A stretch of DNA of 64,000 nt from Pedobacter petrophilus (lineage in GTDB: Bacteria > Bacteroidota > Bacteroidia > Sphingobacteriales > Sphingobacteriaceae). Position numbers and translations under genes: made by a program. The notes under the pieces are model-generated. The model did no database searches. It was not told where the DNA came from and saw only the letters and a program-made list of their open reading frames with translations. The stretch is taken from assembly GCF_009674725.1 (NCBI RefSeq), contig NZ_WKKH01000013.1, positions 1 through 64,000 on the forward strand, read 5' to 3'. Positions 15,679-24,425 of this stretch are shown piece after piece; position 1 is the stretch's first letter, and the number at the start of each line of letters is the position of its first letter.

Positions 15679-17223
15679 ATGAGTACACCTGATAACGAAA
15701 AATTTCATTTCGCCAATAACAACATTCGCCAGGATTTTGACTTGCTCACTCGTGCAATCGATGCTTCCGTTTCCGGCATTATCATCACTGATAACCGGGA
15801 ACCCGACAATCCAATCATTTATTGTAACAGTGCTTTCGAAAAGATTAGTGGTTATACCAGGTCAGAAATTATCGGGCATAACTGCAGGTTTCTGCAATGG
15901 GAAGATCGTTCGCAAAAGGAAAGATCAATCATTCGTGAAGCGGTTTCGCAAGGGAAAAGCTGCACTTTAGAAATTCGCAATTATCGTAAAAACGGGGATC
16001 TGTTTTGGAATGAACTTTTCATTTCGCCTGTAGTGGATGAAAATAATAATGTTACCCATTTTATCGGTGTGCAGCACGATGTAAGCCAACGCAAGAAAGT
16101 AGAGCAGGATTTATGGCAGCAACAGGAAGTGATGGAGCGGCAGATTGTGAAGCGTGCCAACAGCCTGCGTGAAAGCGAAGTTTTCCTGACAAGTATTATT
16201 CAGACCGTTCGCGAAAGTCTCCTTGTTTTGGATCCGGATTTCTGTGTGGTTAGTGCAAATGATCACTTTACCAAAACTTTTAAGGTAACTTCTGAAGAGA
16301 CTGTAGGAACCAAATTATATGAATTGGGGAATCACCAGTGGGATATCCCGAAACTCAGAGAGTTGCTTGTAGATATTCTTCCTACCAATAACCCGGTTGA
16401 AGATTTTGAGGTAGAGTATGATTTTCCGCATATCGGCAGGAAACTGATGCTGCTGAATGCCTATCGGATAGAGCTTGAAGGGCAGTTTAAAGATCAGATT
16501 TTATTGGCCATAGAAGACATTACAGAGAAAAGGGAGATAGAACGTAGAAAAGATGATTTTCTTTCCATCGCCAGCCACGAATTGAAAACGCCACTCACCA
16601 CTATTAAGGGATATGTACAGGCCATGGAGCGCATGATTCCTGAAAATGCAGGCGAAAGGTTCGCAAATATGTTAGGTAAAACCTCCCAATATCTGGATCG
16701 CTTAGACAACCTGATTGCCGAGCTACTGGATGTTTCCCGAATCCAGACTGGTAATATCGAGTTGCATAAAATGCCTTTCGATTTTGATAAAATGGTGAAA
16801 GAAACCGTAGACATAATTCAGTCTGCTTCCGGTAATCATCAGATTCAAATTACAGGAAACTCAGAAATTTTAGTTTCGGCTGATGAATCTCACATTATCC
16901 AGGTGTTGAATAACCTGTTATCCAATGCGATAAAATATGCGCCTAAAGCCGATAAGGTGCGTGTCCATATTTCTAAAGTGAGTGAATTTGTAAAGGTATC
17001 CGTTACGGATAAGGGAATGGGAATTAGTGCTGAAGATCAGAAAAAGATCTTCGAACGTTTTTTTCGGGCAGTAGAGATTCAGCAAAGTTTTCCGGGGATG
17101 GGCATTGGCCTTTACATCTGCGAACAAATTATCAAAAACCATAACGGCACCATTTGGGTAGAAAGTGAAAAAGGTAAAGGATCTACTTTCAGTTTCACTT
17201 TACCCATTAATCCTACTAATTAG
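15679..17223 (+). CDS. LOV-PAS sensor histidine kinase (blue-light receptor)
   Basis: A 514-residue soluble hybrid-free kinase. The first PAS domain is a LOV domain: residues 66-73 read GHNCRFLQ, with the photo-active Cys69. The flavin-contacting residues Asn68, Gln73, Asn101 (NYRKNG), Asn111 (FWNELFISPV) and Gln132 (FIGVQ) are all present. A second PAS-like domain covers about 165-285. HisKA follows with phospho-acceptor His300 (SIASHELKTPL), then HATPase_c (NLLSNAIKYAP, DKGMGIS, GMGIGLYI). By family knowledge blue light forms a Cys-flavin adduct that alters kinase activity. No receiver gene is adjacent; stand-alone receivers at 3.5 kb and 61 kb are possible partners. Another PAS kinase follows 48 bases on. 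Confidence 0.92.
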   Translation: MSTPDNEKFHFANNNIRQDFDLLTRAIDASVSGIIITDNREPDNPIIYCNSAFEKISGYTRSEIIGHNCRFLQWEDRSQKERSIIREAVSQGKSCTLEIRNYRKNGDLFWNELFISPVVDENNNVTHFIGVQHDVSQRKKVEQDLWQQQEVMERQIVKRANSLRESEVFLTSIIQTVRESLLVLDPDFCVVSANDHFTKTFKVTSEETVGTKLYELGNHQWDIPKLRELLVDILPTNNPVEDFEVEYDFPHIGRKLMLLNAYRIELEGQFKDQILLAIEDITEKREIERRKDDFLSIASHELKTPLTTIKGYVQAMERMIPENAGERFANMLGKTSQYLDRLDNLIAELLDVSRIQTGNIELHKMPFDFDKMVKETVDIIQSASGNHQIQITGNSEILVSADESHIIQVLNNLLSNAIKYAPKADKVRVHISKVSEFVKVSVTDKGMGISAEDQKKIFERFFRAVEIQQSFPGMGIGLYICEQIIKNHNGTIWVESEKGKGSTFSFTLPINPTN

Positions 17224-17271
17224 AGCAGCATAATGAACAGTAATTGTTTAAATAGTACTAAGTAAGAAAAG

Positions 17272-18708
17272 ATGAAGCCAGCCATACCCGATGAGGATTA
17301 CAAAGCGAAATATATACAGAGCGAAGACAGGTTTAGAAAGATATTTTCACTTACATCAGCCGCTACAAAAATCATCGATGAAAATCTGGTGATTGTTGAA
17401 GTTAATGATGCGCTTACCGATCTTTTAGGCTACCCGAAAGAAGAAATTTGTGGCAGAAAAATTATGGATTTCGCGTGTAAACAATACATAGAATCATGGG
17501 AGAATCTTCAGCGTGAAATGTGGATCCACGGTAAGCCATTTTTTAAGTTAGAAGCTTGTTTAAAAACTAAAGGCGGTGGTATAGTTTGGGTTCACGTAAC
17601 AACGATAGTGTTTAGTGATGGCAATAAACGTTTTGCCTATACCGTTCTTGATGATTATACTTTTATGAAAAGTTACCTGGAGAGCGAGAAACGCCTTAAC
17701 ATGTCATTGCAATATTCGCGTATGGCAGTTTTTGAATTGAACCTGAAGAATGGGGAGTTCATCCATTCTGAAGGGATCAATGAGATTCTCGGTATAAAAG
17801 CTAATAAGGTACAGCTGGATAGAGATTCGATGGTGGGCGCTTTTATCAACGATGATGCTGCTGAAATTATTGAATTGTTAAACAATATGCCAGATGATGG
17901 TTCGATTGATTTTGTAGGAAGGGTAAAGATAGCGCCAAATGTTCTTAAGTGGGTTCATTTGCAGGCACGTATGGAACCTGGTGAAAGCAATACAACCAAA
18001 CTTTTGGGCACTGTTCAGGACATTAGCAAAGAAAAGCAGGCAGATCAGTACAAAGATGATTTTATCAGTATTGCAAGTCACGAACTTCGTACCCCGATTA
18101 CCATTCTTAGCGGTACGCTTCAGTTGCTGGAACGGAATAAGCCTAAGGAAGATCCAAAGTTATCCGGCCTGATCGATCAGGCAAATAAAGGGTTAAAGAA
18201 AGTTACCATTTTGATTGAGGATTTACTAAATGCCAGTAAAATGAATGAAGGTCAGCTTCATTTAAATAAGAAGCCATTTAATATAGTAGAAGCGGTAAAT
18301 GAATGTTGTGCGCACATCAATCGCGAGGGGATTTATAAAATTATAGTGGAAGGCGATCTTTCGGCAGATATCCTTGGCGATTCCGACCGGATTCAGCAGG
18401 TAATCATCAATTTCGTTAACAATGCAATTAAATATGCGCCTGATGAAAAGATCATTCGCATAAAGGCAGTCGATCAGGGAGATACCATCAAAATCTCTGT
18501 AATTGATTCCGGTCCAGGAATTGACTATGGAAAAGCAGCCCACCTTTTTGACCGGTACTATCGGGTAGATTCCAAAGGTATTCAGTATTCTGGCTTGGGG
18601 CTGGGCCTTTACATCTCCGCAGAAATAATCAAAAAGCATGGCGGAAAGATTGGCTTAACAAACAATAACGGAGCAGGAAGCGAATTTTGGTTTGTTCTTC
18701 CTAAATAG
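17272..18708 (+). CDS. PAS-PAS sensor histidine kinase
   Basis: A 478-residue cytoplasmic histidine kinase without membrane segments. PAS1 covers about residues 18-130 (IIDENLVIVEVNDALTDLLGY), and PAS2 about 140-255 (FELNLKNGEFIHSEGINEILG, ending GTVQDISKEK). Neither has the LOV cysteine motif. HisKA carries His270 in ISIASHELRTPI. The ATPase domain shows NFVNNAIKYAP, IDSGPGIDYG and GLGLGLYI. It lies 48 bases after the LOV kinase in the same direction, so the two are probably co-expressed and may form a signalling pair. The ligand of the PAS domains cannot be told. Confidence 0.9.
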   Translation: MKPAIPDEDYKAKYIQSEDRFRKIFSLTSAATKIIDENLVIVEVNDALTDLLGYPKEEICGRKIMDFACKQYIESWENLQREMWIHGKPFFKLEACLKTKGGGIVWVHVTTIVFSDGNKRFAYTVLDDYTFMKSYLESEKRLNMSLQYSRMAVFELNLKNGEFIHSEGINEILGIKANKVQLDRDSMVGAFINDDAAEIIELLNNMPDDGSIDFVGRVKIAPNVLKWVHLQARMEPGESNTTKLLGTVQDISKEKQADQYKDDFISIASHELRTPITILSGTLQLLERNKPKEDPKLSGLIDQANKGLKKVTILIEDLLNASKMNEGQLHLNKKPFNIVEAVNECCAHINREGIYKIIVEGDLSADILGDSDRIQQVIINFVNNAIKYAPDEKIIRIKAVDQGDTIKISVIDSGPGIDYGKAAHLFDRYYRVDSKGIQYSGLGLGLYISAEIIKKHGGKIGLTNNNGAGSEFWFVLPK

Positions 18709-18715
18709 AATCCTG

Positions 18716-18862
18716 AGGAGTGGAGAAATAGGTAATGGGGAAGTGGGAAATAGGGAAAAATAGGTAATTGGGAATAGGAAATTGGGGAATGGAAATAGAG
18801 TATGGAATGCGGTAGACAAAAAACGATAGACGACAAACGACCGACGACCAACGACAAACGAT
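18716..18862. repeat. degenerate short-motif repeats
   Basis: Two adjacent low-complexity blocks. 18716-18805 is built of irregular GGGAAATAGG/GGTAATGGGG-like units on a purine-rich strand. 18818-18862 repeats ACGACAAACGA-like units. The blocks lie between a kinase stop and the bestrophin gene. Such blocks arise by replication slippage. The G-tracts are too short and irregular for a confident quadruplex call. Confidence 0.6.
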
Positions 18863-18907
18863 CAAAAAATTGGTCTCATATTTTTAAATTAAAATACTTA
18901 CATAAAG

Positions 18908-19801
18908 ATGCTATTAAATAAGAGAATTCCTGCAACTTACATTCTGAAGAAAATAAAACTTGAAGTGCTTTACGTGCTTATTATCGGCCTTTTGGTAAAC
19001 TACCTTACCGGAGAATATAAAAATCTAATTCCCGAGATGCCTATTGCAATCCCAACATTTATTGGTACGGCAATTTCTGTAATTTTATCTTTTAAAATTA
19101 ATCAATCTTATGATAGATGGTGGGAAGCACGGAAAGTTTGGGGCAGTATTGTAAATGATAGCCGGAGTTTTGTTTTGCAGCTCCAGTCATTTATATCTCA
19201 TGCAAAACGCGATGAAATTAAAGAAATCGCTTACAGGCATATTGCCTGGTGTTTCAGCCTCGGGCAAACTTTAAGGGGGAATGATCCGCTCGAAAACCTG
19301 GAGCGTTATATTAACGAAAAAGATTTGAAAAGTATTAGCAGCCACAACAATAAGCCGCTGGCTTTACTTCAGTTGAATACCCTTCAAATTGCGGCACTTC
19401 GGGAACACGGCGCGCTTGAATTATATAGTCATGTACAAATTAATAGCACGTTGGTTAACTTCTCCAATGAGATGGGCATGGCAGAGCGGATTAAAAGCAC
19501 TGTGTTTCCAACTACATACCGCCTCTTTCTTCATTTCTTTATCTATATTTTTGTAGTTACACTTTCTATCGCGTTGCGGAACATAGACAGCTTTTTCGAA
19601 ATTCCATTATTACTGGTCATATCATCCGCATTCTTTTTACTGGAAAAATCTGCTTCACACTTACAGGATCCTTTCAATAACAAGCCGACAGATACAGCGG
19701 TGACGACTATTGCCACAAATATTGAAATTAATATTAAACAGTTGCTTAATGAAAACGAGGTGCCTGCACCATTTCCACCGTCAGGTTATTATGCTATTTA
19801 A
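18908..19801 (+). CDS. bestrophin-like channel protein
   Basis: A 297-residue integral membrane protein of the bestrophin/UPF0187 family. Membrane segments are visible at about 18-35 (VLYVLIIGLLVNYL), 45-62 (PIAIPTFIGTAISVILSF), 203-225 (FLHFFIYIFVVTLSIAL) and 228-245. Family signatures are FKINQSYDRWWEARKVWGSIVNDSR after the second helix and LEKSASHLQDPFNNKPTDTAVTTIA near the end. Bacterial homologues form pentameric ion channels in the inner membrane, some cation-selective. It is preceded by a repeat-rich spacer and appears to be transcribed alone. Confidence 0.88.
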   Translation: MLLNKRIPATYILKKIKLEVLYVLIIGLLVNYLTGEYKNLIPEMPIAIPTFIGTAISVILSFKINQSYDRWWEARKVWGSIVNDSRSFVLQLQSFISHAKRDEIKEIAYRHIAWCFSLGQTLRGNDPLENLERYINEKDLKSISSHNNKPLALLQLNTLQIAALREHGALELYSHVQINSTLVNFSNEMGMAERIKSTVFPTTYRLFLHFFIYIFVVTLSIALRNIDSFFEIPLLLVISSAFFLLEKSASHLQDPFNNKPTDTAVTTIATNIEINIKQLLNENEVPAPFPPSGYYAI

Positions 19802-19970
19802 CTAAAATACATCTCCAAGGTCATCGCTTCAGTTTTTGCCTAGCAGGGTATCTTCCAATAAATGGAAGAATGGGAAAGGTATTTCTGAGCGTAAAAATTT
19901 GAAAGCCAAACGACTGGGTTTTTCCACCTTCAGAAATTGGAAAAGCCTGCATAAAAATAAAAAACGTTAT

Positions 19971-20002
19971 TTGGACGTTTATAAATTTTATCGTTATATT
20001 TG
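19971..20002 (+). promoter_or_regulatory. Bacteroidota-type promoter for the GH43 locus
   Basis: TTG at 19971-19973, a 21-base spacer and TATATTTG at 19995-20002. The start point would be near 20008, giving a leader of about 85 bases before the GH43 ATG at 20092. Confidence 0.55.
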
Positions 20003-20091
20003 ATAGCATCTTAGCAGATTGCCATTTAAAAACCGGGTTGCAAAACTAAATTTTTATTGGCTTTTTGAAAAGGTTAACCAAATATTCCGCT

Positions 20092-21099
20092 ATGAAATTA
20101 ACGTTCGTTTTGATCGCAATTCAGTTTTTTGCCTTTAAATTTGCGCTGGCACAATCTGCTGAAAGCAAAAGTGCTGAAAATTCTCCAAGCACTTTCCAGG
20201 CATCCGGAAATCCATTGTTTAAACATAAGTATACTGCTGATCCAGCTGCTTTGGTAGTTGGTGACACATTTTATATTTATGCAGGTCAGGATACTGGCGA
20301 AGGAAAGGGTTATGAAATGCCGAACTGGCTTGTTTTTTCTTCAAAAGACCTTACCAACTGGACAGAACATCCTAATCCACTTCGAAACAAAGATTTCAGC
20401 TGGTCTGTTGGGCAAACCTCCTGGGCATCGCAGGTAATTGCACGAAATGGCAAATACTATTTCTATGTATCTACAGAGCACAAAAATGAAAATGGCAAAA
20501 AAGGAAAAGCAATAGGCGTAGCAGTGGCAGATAGCCCTGTCGGTCCGTTTAAAGATGCAAAAGGAACCGCACTTATTACCAATGAGATGACCACCAGGTG
20601 GACAAACATCAGCTGGGATGATATTGATCCCACGGTTTATATAGATGATGATGGGCAGGCTTATCTTTTTTGGGGCAATACGCAATGTTATTCCATTAAG
20701 CTTAAAGAAAATATGATAGAAACCGAGGGAGACATCATTCCTGTAAACTTGCTGAAGTTTACAGAAGCACCCTGGGTACATAAAAAAGGTAAATCATATT
20801 ATTTGTCTTTTGCCACCGGTTTTCCAGAGAAAATCGCCTATGCCATGAGCGATAATATTAACGGACCCTGGGCGTATAAAGGAATTTTGAATGAACTCTC
20901 CGGAAACAGCAATACCAATCATCACGCCATTGTACAGTTTAAAGGCGACTGGTATTTTGTTTACCATAACGGAGGGGTACAAACCGGGGGCGGTAGTTAC
21001 CAGAGATCGGTTTGTATAGATCGTTTATACTATAATAAAGATGGTACAATGAAACGCGTTCAAATGACTTCAGAAGGGTTGTGGGGAAAGGCAAAATAG
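20092..21099 (+). CDS. glycoside hydrolase family 43
   Basis: A 335-residue exported five-bladed beta-propeller glycosidase. The ATG at 20092 gives a clean signal peptide (MKLTFVLIAIQFFAFKFALAQ); a TTG nine codons upstream is less likely. The GH43 triad is visible: Asp50 (general base, YTADPAAL), Asp179 (pKa modulator, DDIDPTV) and Glu225 (general acid, TEAPWVH). The family cleaves alpha-arabinose or beta-xylose linkages in arabinan, xylan or arabinoxylan; the exact activity cannot be read from sequence. It leads a locus with SusC, SusD and DUF3823, so it should trim the imported glycan. The gap to SusC is 184 bases, with no terminator seen. Confidence 0.9.
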   Translation: MKLTFVLIAIQFFAFKFALAQSAESKSAENSPSTFQASGNPLFKHKYTADPAALVVGDTFYIYAGQDTGEGKGYEMPNWLVFSSKDLTNWTEHPNPLRNKDFSWSVGQTSWASQVIARNGKYYFYVSTEHKNENGKKGKAIGVAVADSPVGPFKDAKGTALITNEMTTRWTNISWDDIDPTVYIDDDGQAYLFWGNTQCYSIKLKENMIETEGDIIPVNLLKFTEAPWVHKKGKSYYLSFATGFPEKIAYAMSDNINGPWAYKGILNELSGNSNTNHHAIVQFKGDWYFVYHNGGVQTGGGSYQRSVCIDRLYYNKDGTMKRVQMTSEGLWGKAK

Positions 21100-21283
21100 T
21101 TTAAAGTTGCTGGCTAAACTAACTATTTGGCCTTTTTAAAAAACGATGCATCATTAATTAAGATGCAATTACCGGTAATTAACTTGCTGTCACTTCATCG
21201 GTGATTCAGTGATTTTTATACTGGTCGATGATGCTTCGTTCCATATTTCGAATTAACCAATATAAACCAATAAATCTTATCTT

Positions 21284-24200
21284 ATGAGAGTCTTTATCTA
21301 TGAAAGGACGTTTTTTAAAACGATTTTGACCGTCTTTCTGACGTTTGTTTCGTTTGTGGCGTTCGCCCAGATTTCTGTAAAAGGAAAAGTACTGGATGAA
21401 AAGGGTCTGGGAATGCCAGATGTAAACATCGTTGTAAAGGGGACTAAAAGCGGCGTGAAAACCGATCCCAATGGAAACTACACCATCAACGTACCCAATC
21501 CACAAGCTACACTTGTGTTTTCTTATATCAGCTTTAATACACAAGAAATTGTGGTCGGCCAGCGAACGGCTATCAATGTTTCGTTAACTGCGCAAGACAA
21601 TTCACTGGAACAGGTGGTGGTAGTGGGCTATGGCGCACAAAAAAGATCAACCATTACCGGAGCGGTAAGTGATATTAAATCTGATGCATTGATGCGCACC
21701 CCAGCCATTACCACTTCGGGCGCACTTGTTGGAAAAATTCAAGGCGTAAATACCCGCCAGACAGATGCCCGCCCCGGTGGGGCAACAGGCTTGCAGATCA
21801 GGAATATGGGCGAACCGCTTTACGTTATTGACGGTATTCCATCTGACGCAGGACAATTTAACAATCTTGGGCAGAACGATATCGAAAGCATTTCTGTACT
21901 GAAAGATGCATCTGCCGCTATTTATGGTCTTCGTGCGGCAAATGGAGTGGTGCTGGTTACTACAAAAAAAGGACGCGCAAATCAGCCAACGGCGATTAAC
22001 GTTTCATCTTACTATGGCCTTCAAAACTTTACCCGGATGCCGAAACCAGCCAATGCCGGCGATTATGTGAGGGCACTGGCCGAGTCTGATCAGAATTTGA
22101 AAAGGCCAACCATCTGGACGAGGGAATTGTTAGACAAATGGCAGGCTGGAACAGAGCCGGGCTTTCAAAGTTTTGATTATTATGATTTTATTGTCAGACC
22201 GAATGTTCCACAGCGGTATTTGTCTGCAAACGCATCAGGAGGATCGAACAATACGAACTTCTTTATTTCCGCTACGCACCTTAATCAGGAAGCGGTAATT
22301 AAAGATTTTACTTTCAACCGTACCAATATTCAGGCGAATTTAGATGCCGGTTTAACAAAGGGACTGAAAATCGGAACCCAGATTGCCGGGAGATTGGAAC
22401 GTCGCCACCAATCGGGTGTACCAGGGTATGATGATTACTTTAACCCGCTGCTTAGTTTGTATACCAATTGGCCAACAGAACGTCCGTATGCAAACGATAA
22501 CCCGAATTATATCAATGCTACGCACAACATTAATGTAAATCCGGCTACGTATGACGAAGAAATATCCGGCTATTCTGATAATGACTGGCGGGCTTTGAAA
22601 TCTAATTTTTATGCTCAATATAGTTTACCTTTTGGCTTAGTTGCAAAAGCCACTTATTCTTACAATTATACCACTTATGTAGGGGAGAACTTTGAGTATA
22701 CCTATAATGCTTATAATTATGATCCGGCTACGAATAGCTATAACATCAATGGCGGAAACCAGAATCCATTCAGAAGAAAGGAGCGCAGAGAGATTGCAGA
22801 AAACTTCGGCCAGTTTCAATTAAATTATGCCAAAAGTTTTGGTGATCATGCTTTCGATGTGGTGGCAGCTTACGAGCGTTATGATTCGACTGATGATTAT
22901 GTTGAGATGATCAGTAATCCACCTAATAACACGGTACCGTTAATTTATTTTGCAGATCAAACCTTTTTAGGCAATACCTACGGGGTTTCTGCAAGAGCAG
23001 GTTACATTGGCCGCGTAAACTATAACTACAAGCAAAAATATCTTTTAGAGGCGCTAGGCCGTTATGATGGTTCGTTTCTGTTTAGAAAAGAAAACCGGTT
23101 CGGGTTCTTTCCCGGCGTTTCGGCGGGTTGGATAATTTCAAAGGAAAACTTCTTTCGCAACATTAAATTTGTAGATAATCTGAAACTTCGGGTTTCTTAT
23201 GGCCAGACTGGAACAGATCGGCAGCCGTATGGCGACACTACTTTGCCGTTGGTTGCTCCTTTCAGCTACCTGCAAGGTTATGACTATGCGAACGGTGGCG
23301 CTGTTTTTAACGGTTCATTGGTTACCGGCGTTTCACCGAGGGGTTTGCCCATCACCAATTTATCATGGATTACCAGTATTGCAAAAAATATCGGTGTCGA
23401 CTTCGCGCTCTTTAATAATAAGCTGACTGGTTCAGTTGATTTTTTTGAACGTAAACGAACCGGATTACCTGCACCAAGGTATGACATTTTGCTGCCGAGC
23501 GAAGTAGGTTACTCATTACCAAATGATAACCTCAACTCTGATGCAAACCGTGGGATGGAAGGGATTGTAACTTATCGCAGTAAAATCAGAGAAGTTGATT
23601 ATTCGATTGGTGTAAATGCTACATTATCACGCTTGCGGACACTGGATTACTACAAACCCCGTTTTGGTAACTCATGGGAGGAATACCGCAATTCTGGTGT
23701 AGATCGCTGGGCGGATGTGAATTTTGGACACCACGTTATTGGCCGTTTTCAATCACAGGATGAGATAGATAATTACCCGGTTAATAATGACGGACAAGGA
23801 AATCGTACCCTTTTGCCGGGCGATCTTAAGTTCGAAGATATCAATGGTGATGGAATTATTAACGGGATGGATCAGCGCCCGATTGGATATGCTCAAGGCG
23901 GACTTCCTTATCTAAACGTAGGGATTAACGGAAGTGTGACCTGGAAAGGCATCACTTTACAGTTTGACTTTGCAGGTGCGAGCATGCAAACTTTTCAACG
24001 TGAATATGAATTGCAGATTCCATTTCAGAATAACGGAAATTCGCCGGCATATTTGTTAAATGACCGCTGGCACCGTGCAGATCCGTTCAATCCGAATAGT
24101 GAATGGATTCCAGGAACCTATCCGGCTTTACGTAAAGATAATCCGGGGCTTTCTAATTTCTCTTACCGCAACGATTTCTGGATCACTAATGTAACTTATC

Positions 24201-24415
24201 TCCGCCTGAAAAATCTGTTGCTGGGTTATTCACTTCCAAAAAGCTGGATCGAAAAGGCAGGTTTCAAAAACATATTCGTTTATGCCAATGGAACCAACCT
24301 GATTTCGTTTGACAATTTGAGGAAATTCGAAATTGACGGGGAAATTTCTTCTACCAACGGAATTGTATATCCGCAACAGCGATTGTTTAATTTCGGTTTT
24401 AACGTTACACTTTAA
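21284..24415 (+). CDS. SusC/RagA TonB-linked outer-membrane transporter
   Basis: A 1043-residue outer-membrane receptor. The signal peptide runs to FAFAQ-like cleavage near residue 28 (VSFVAFAQ). A carboxypeptidase-regulatory-like domain follows (VKGKVLDEKGLGMPDVNIV), then the TonB box LEQVVVVGYGAQKR, the plug (GKIQGVNTRQTDARPGG, SVLKDASAAIYGLRAANGV) and a barrel that ends LFNFGFNVTL. There is no STN domain and no adjacent anti-sigma gene, so this locus is probably controlled differently from the one at 6.9-14.2 kb. It pairs with the SusD gene 10 bases downstream. Confidence 0.93.
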   Translation: MRVFIYERTFFKTILTVFLTFVSFVAFAQISVKGKVLDEKGLGMPDVNIVVKGTKSGVKTDPNGNYTINVPNPQATLVFSYISFNTQEIVVGQRTAINVSLTAQDNSLEQVVVVGYGAQKRSTITGAVSDIKSDALMRTPAITTSGALVGKIQGVNTRQTDARPGGATGLQIRNMGEPLYVIDGIPSDAGQFNNLGQNDIESISVLKDASAAIYGLRAANGVVLVTTKKGRANQPTAINVSSYYGLQNFTRMPKPANAGDYVRALAESDQNLKRPTIWTRELLDKWQAGTEPGFQSFDYYDFIVRPNVPQRYLSANASGGSNNTNFFISATHLNQEAVIKDFTFNRTNIQANLDAGLTKGLKIGTQIAGRLERRHQSGVPGYDDYFNPLLSLYTNWPTERPYANDNPNYINATHNINVNPATYDEEISGYSDNDWRALKSNFYAQYSLPFGLVAKATYSYNYTTYVGENFEYTYNAYNYDPATNSYNINGGNQNPFRRKERREIAENFGQFQLNYAKSFGDHAFDVVAAYERYDSTDDYVEMISNPPNNTVPLIYFADQTFLGNTYGVSARAGYIGRVNYNYKQKYLLEALGRYDGSFLFRKENRFGFFPGVSAGWIISKENFFRNIKFVDNLKLRVSYGQTGTDRQPYGDTTLPLVAPFSYLQGYDYANGGAVFNGSLVTGVSPRGLPITNLSWITSIAKNIGVDFALFNNKLTGSVDFFERKRTGLPAPRYDILLPSEVGYSLPNDNLNSDANRGMEGIVTYRSKIREVDYSIGVNATLSRLRTLDYYKPRFGNSWEEYRNSGVDRWADVNFGHHVIGRFQSQDEIDNYPVNNDGQGNRTLLPGDLKFEDINGDGIINGMDQRPIGYAQGGLPYLNVGINGSVTWKGITLQFDFAGASMQTFQREYELQIPFQNNGNSPAYLLNDRWHRADPFNPNSEWIPGTYPALRKDNPGLSNFSYRNDFWITNVTYLRLKNLLLGYSLPKSWIEKAGFKNIFVYANGTNLISFDNLRKFEIDGEISSTNGIVYPQQRLFNFGFNVTL

Positions 24416-24425
24416 GATTTTTACG

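Noticed and set aside
18262..18639. 125-residue minus-strand ORF inside the second kinase
   Set aside because: It covers the conserved HATPase region, so it is a shadow frame.
18716..18805. G-quadruplex element
   Set aside because: G runs are mostly two or three bases and irregular; no convincing four-run motif.
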